Shown: in pieces, positions 5,144 to 5,147 of the stretch
Layout: each line of letters begins with the position of its first letter
Position numbering within the stretch: position 1 is the first letter of the stretch
Source: an uncultured Roseburia sp.
Lineage (GTDB): Bacteria; Bacillota; Clostridia; Lachnospirales; Lachnospiraceae
Direction of reading: 5' to 3'
Assembly: GCA_946055175.1 (NCBI GenBank)
Contig: CAMGET010000134.1
Span: 1 to 5,147, forward strand
Length of the DNA stretch: 5,147 bases
Translations under genes and position numbers: made by a program
Notes under the pieces: model-generated
Told to the model about the DNA's origin: nothing
Databases searched by the model: none
What the model saw: only the letters and a program-made list of their open reading frames with translations

Positions 5144-5147
5144 CAGG

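Noticed and set aside
1..5147. Mobile element, CRISPR array, phage or defence system
   Set aside because: There are no transposase or integrase genes, no spaced direct repeats and no recognised defence protein; gene order and composition look like an ordinary chromosome.

Overview
The window is compact, AT-rich DNA with strong Gram-positive ribosome binding sites (AGGAGG-like, 4-9 bases before ATG) and short gaps. All seven convincing genes are on the + strand. Protein style, codon use and gene content suggest an anaerobic Firmicute of the Clostridia, most likely Lachnospiraceae. This is inference from style; no rRNA or marker gene is present.

Layout. (1) 1-258: the tail of a probable promoter, then a 68-residue coiled-coil protein of unknown function. 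(2) 259-2266: a regulatory region with two possible promoters around an imperfect dyad, then a two-gene unit. Its first gene encodes a regulator that joins an XRE-type DNA-binding domain to a complete desulfoferrodoxin-like two-iron module. Twelve bases later comes a MATE-family multidrug/cation antiporter. (3) 2267-2842: a strong extended -10 promoter framed by a perfect 10-bp inverted repeat, a small membrane-anchored protein of unknown function, and a rho-independent terminator. (4) 2863-4294: a calcineurin-like metallophosphoesterase, followed 10 bases later by a short TSUP (TauE/SafE) permease that seems to lack about a quarter of the usual protein. (5) 4295-4492: a 198-base gap with a weak promoter candidate and a possible 29-residue leader ORF. 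(6) 4493-5143: a complete HAD-superfamily phosphatase.

How the parts may work together. The clearest functional unit is regulator plus efflux pump. The regulator keeps all nine protein ligands expected for the two iron sites of desulfoferrodoxin, but lacks the Glu-Lys pair that precedes the first site II histidine in superoxide reductase. A one-component iron, redox or superoxide sensor controlling the MATE pump next to it is therefore an attractive hypothesis. The other genes look like ordinary housekeeping or accessory genes with separate regulation. No mobile element, CRISPR array, tRNA or rRNA was seen.
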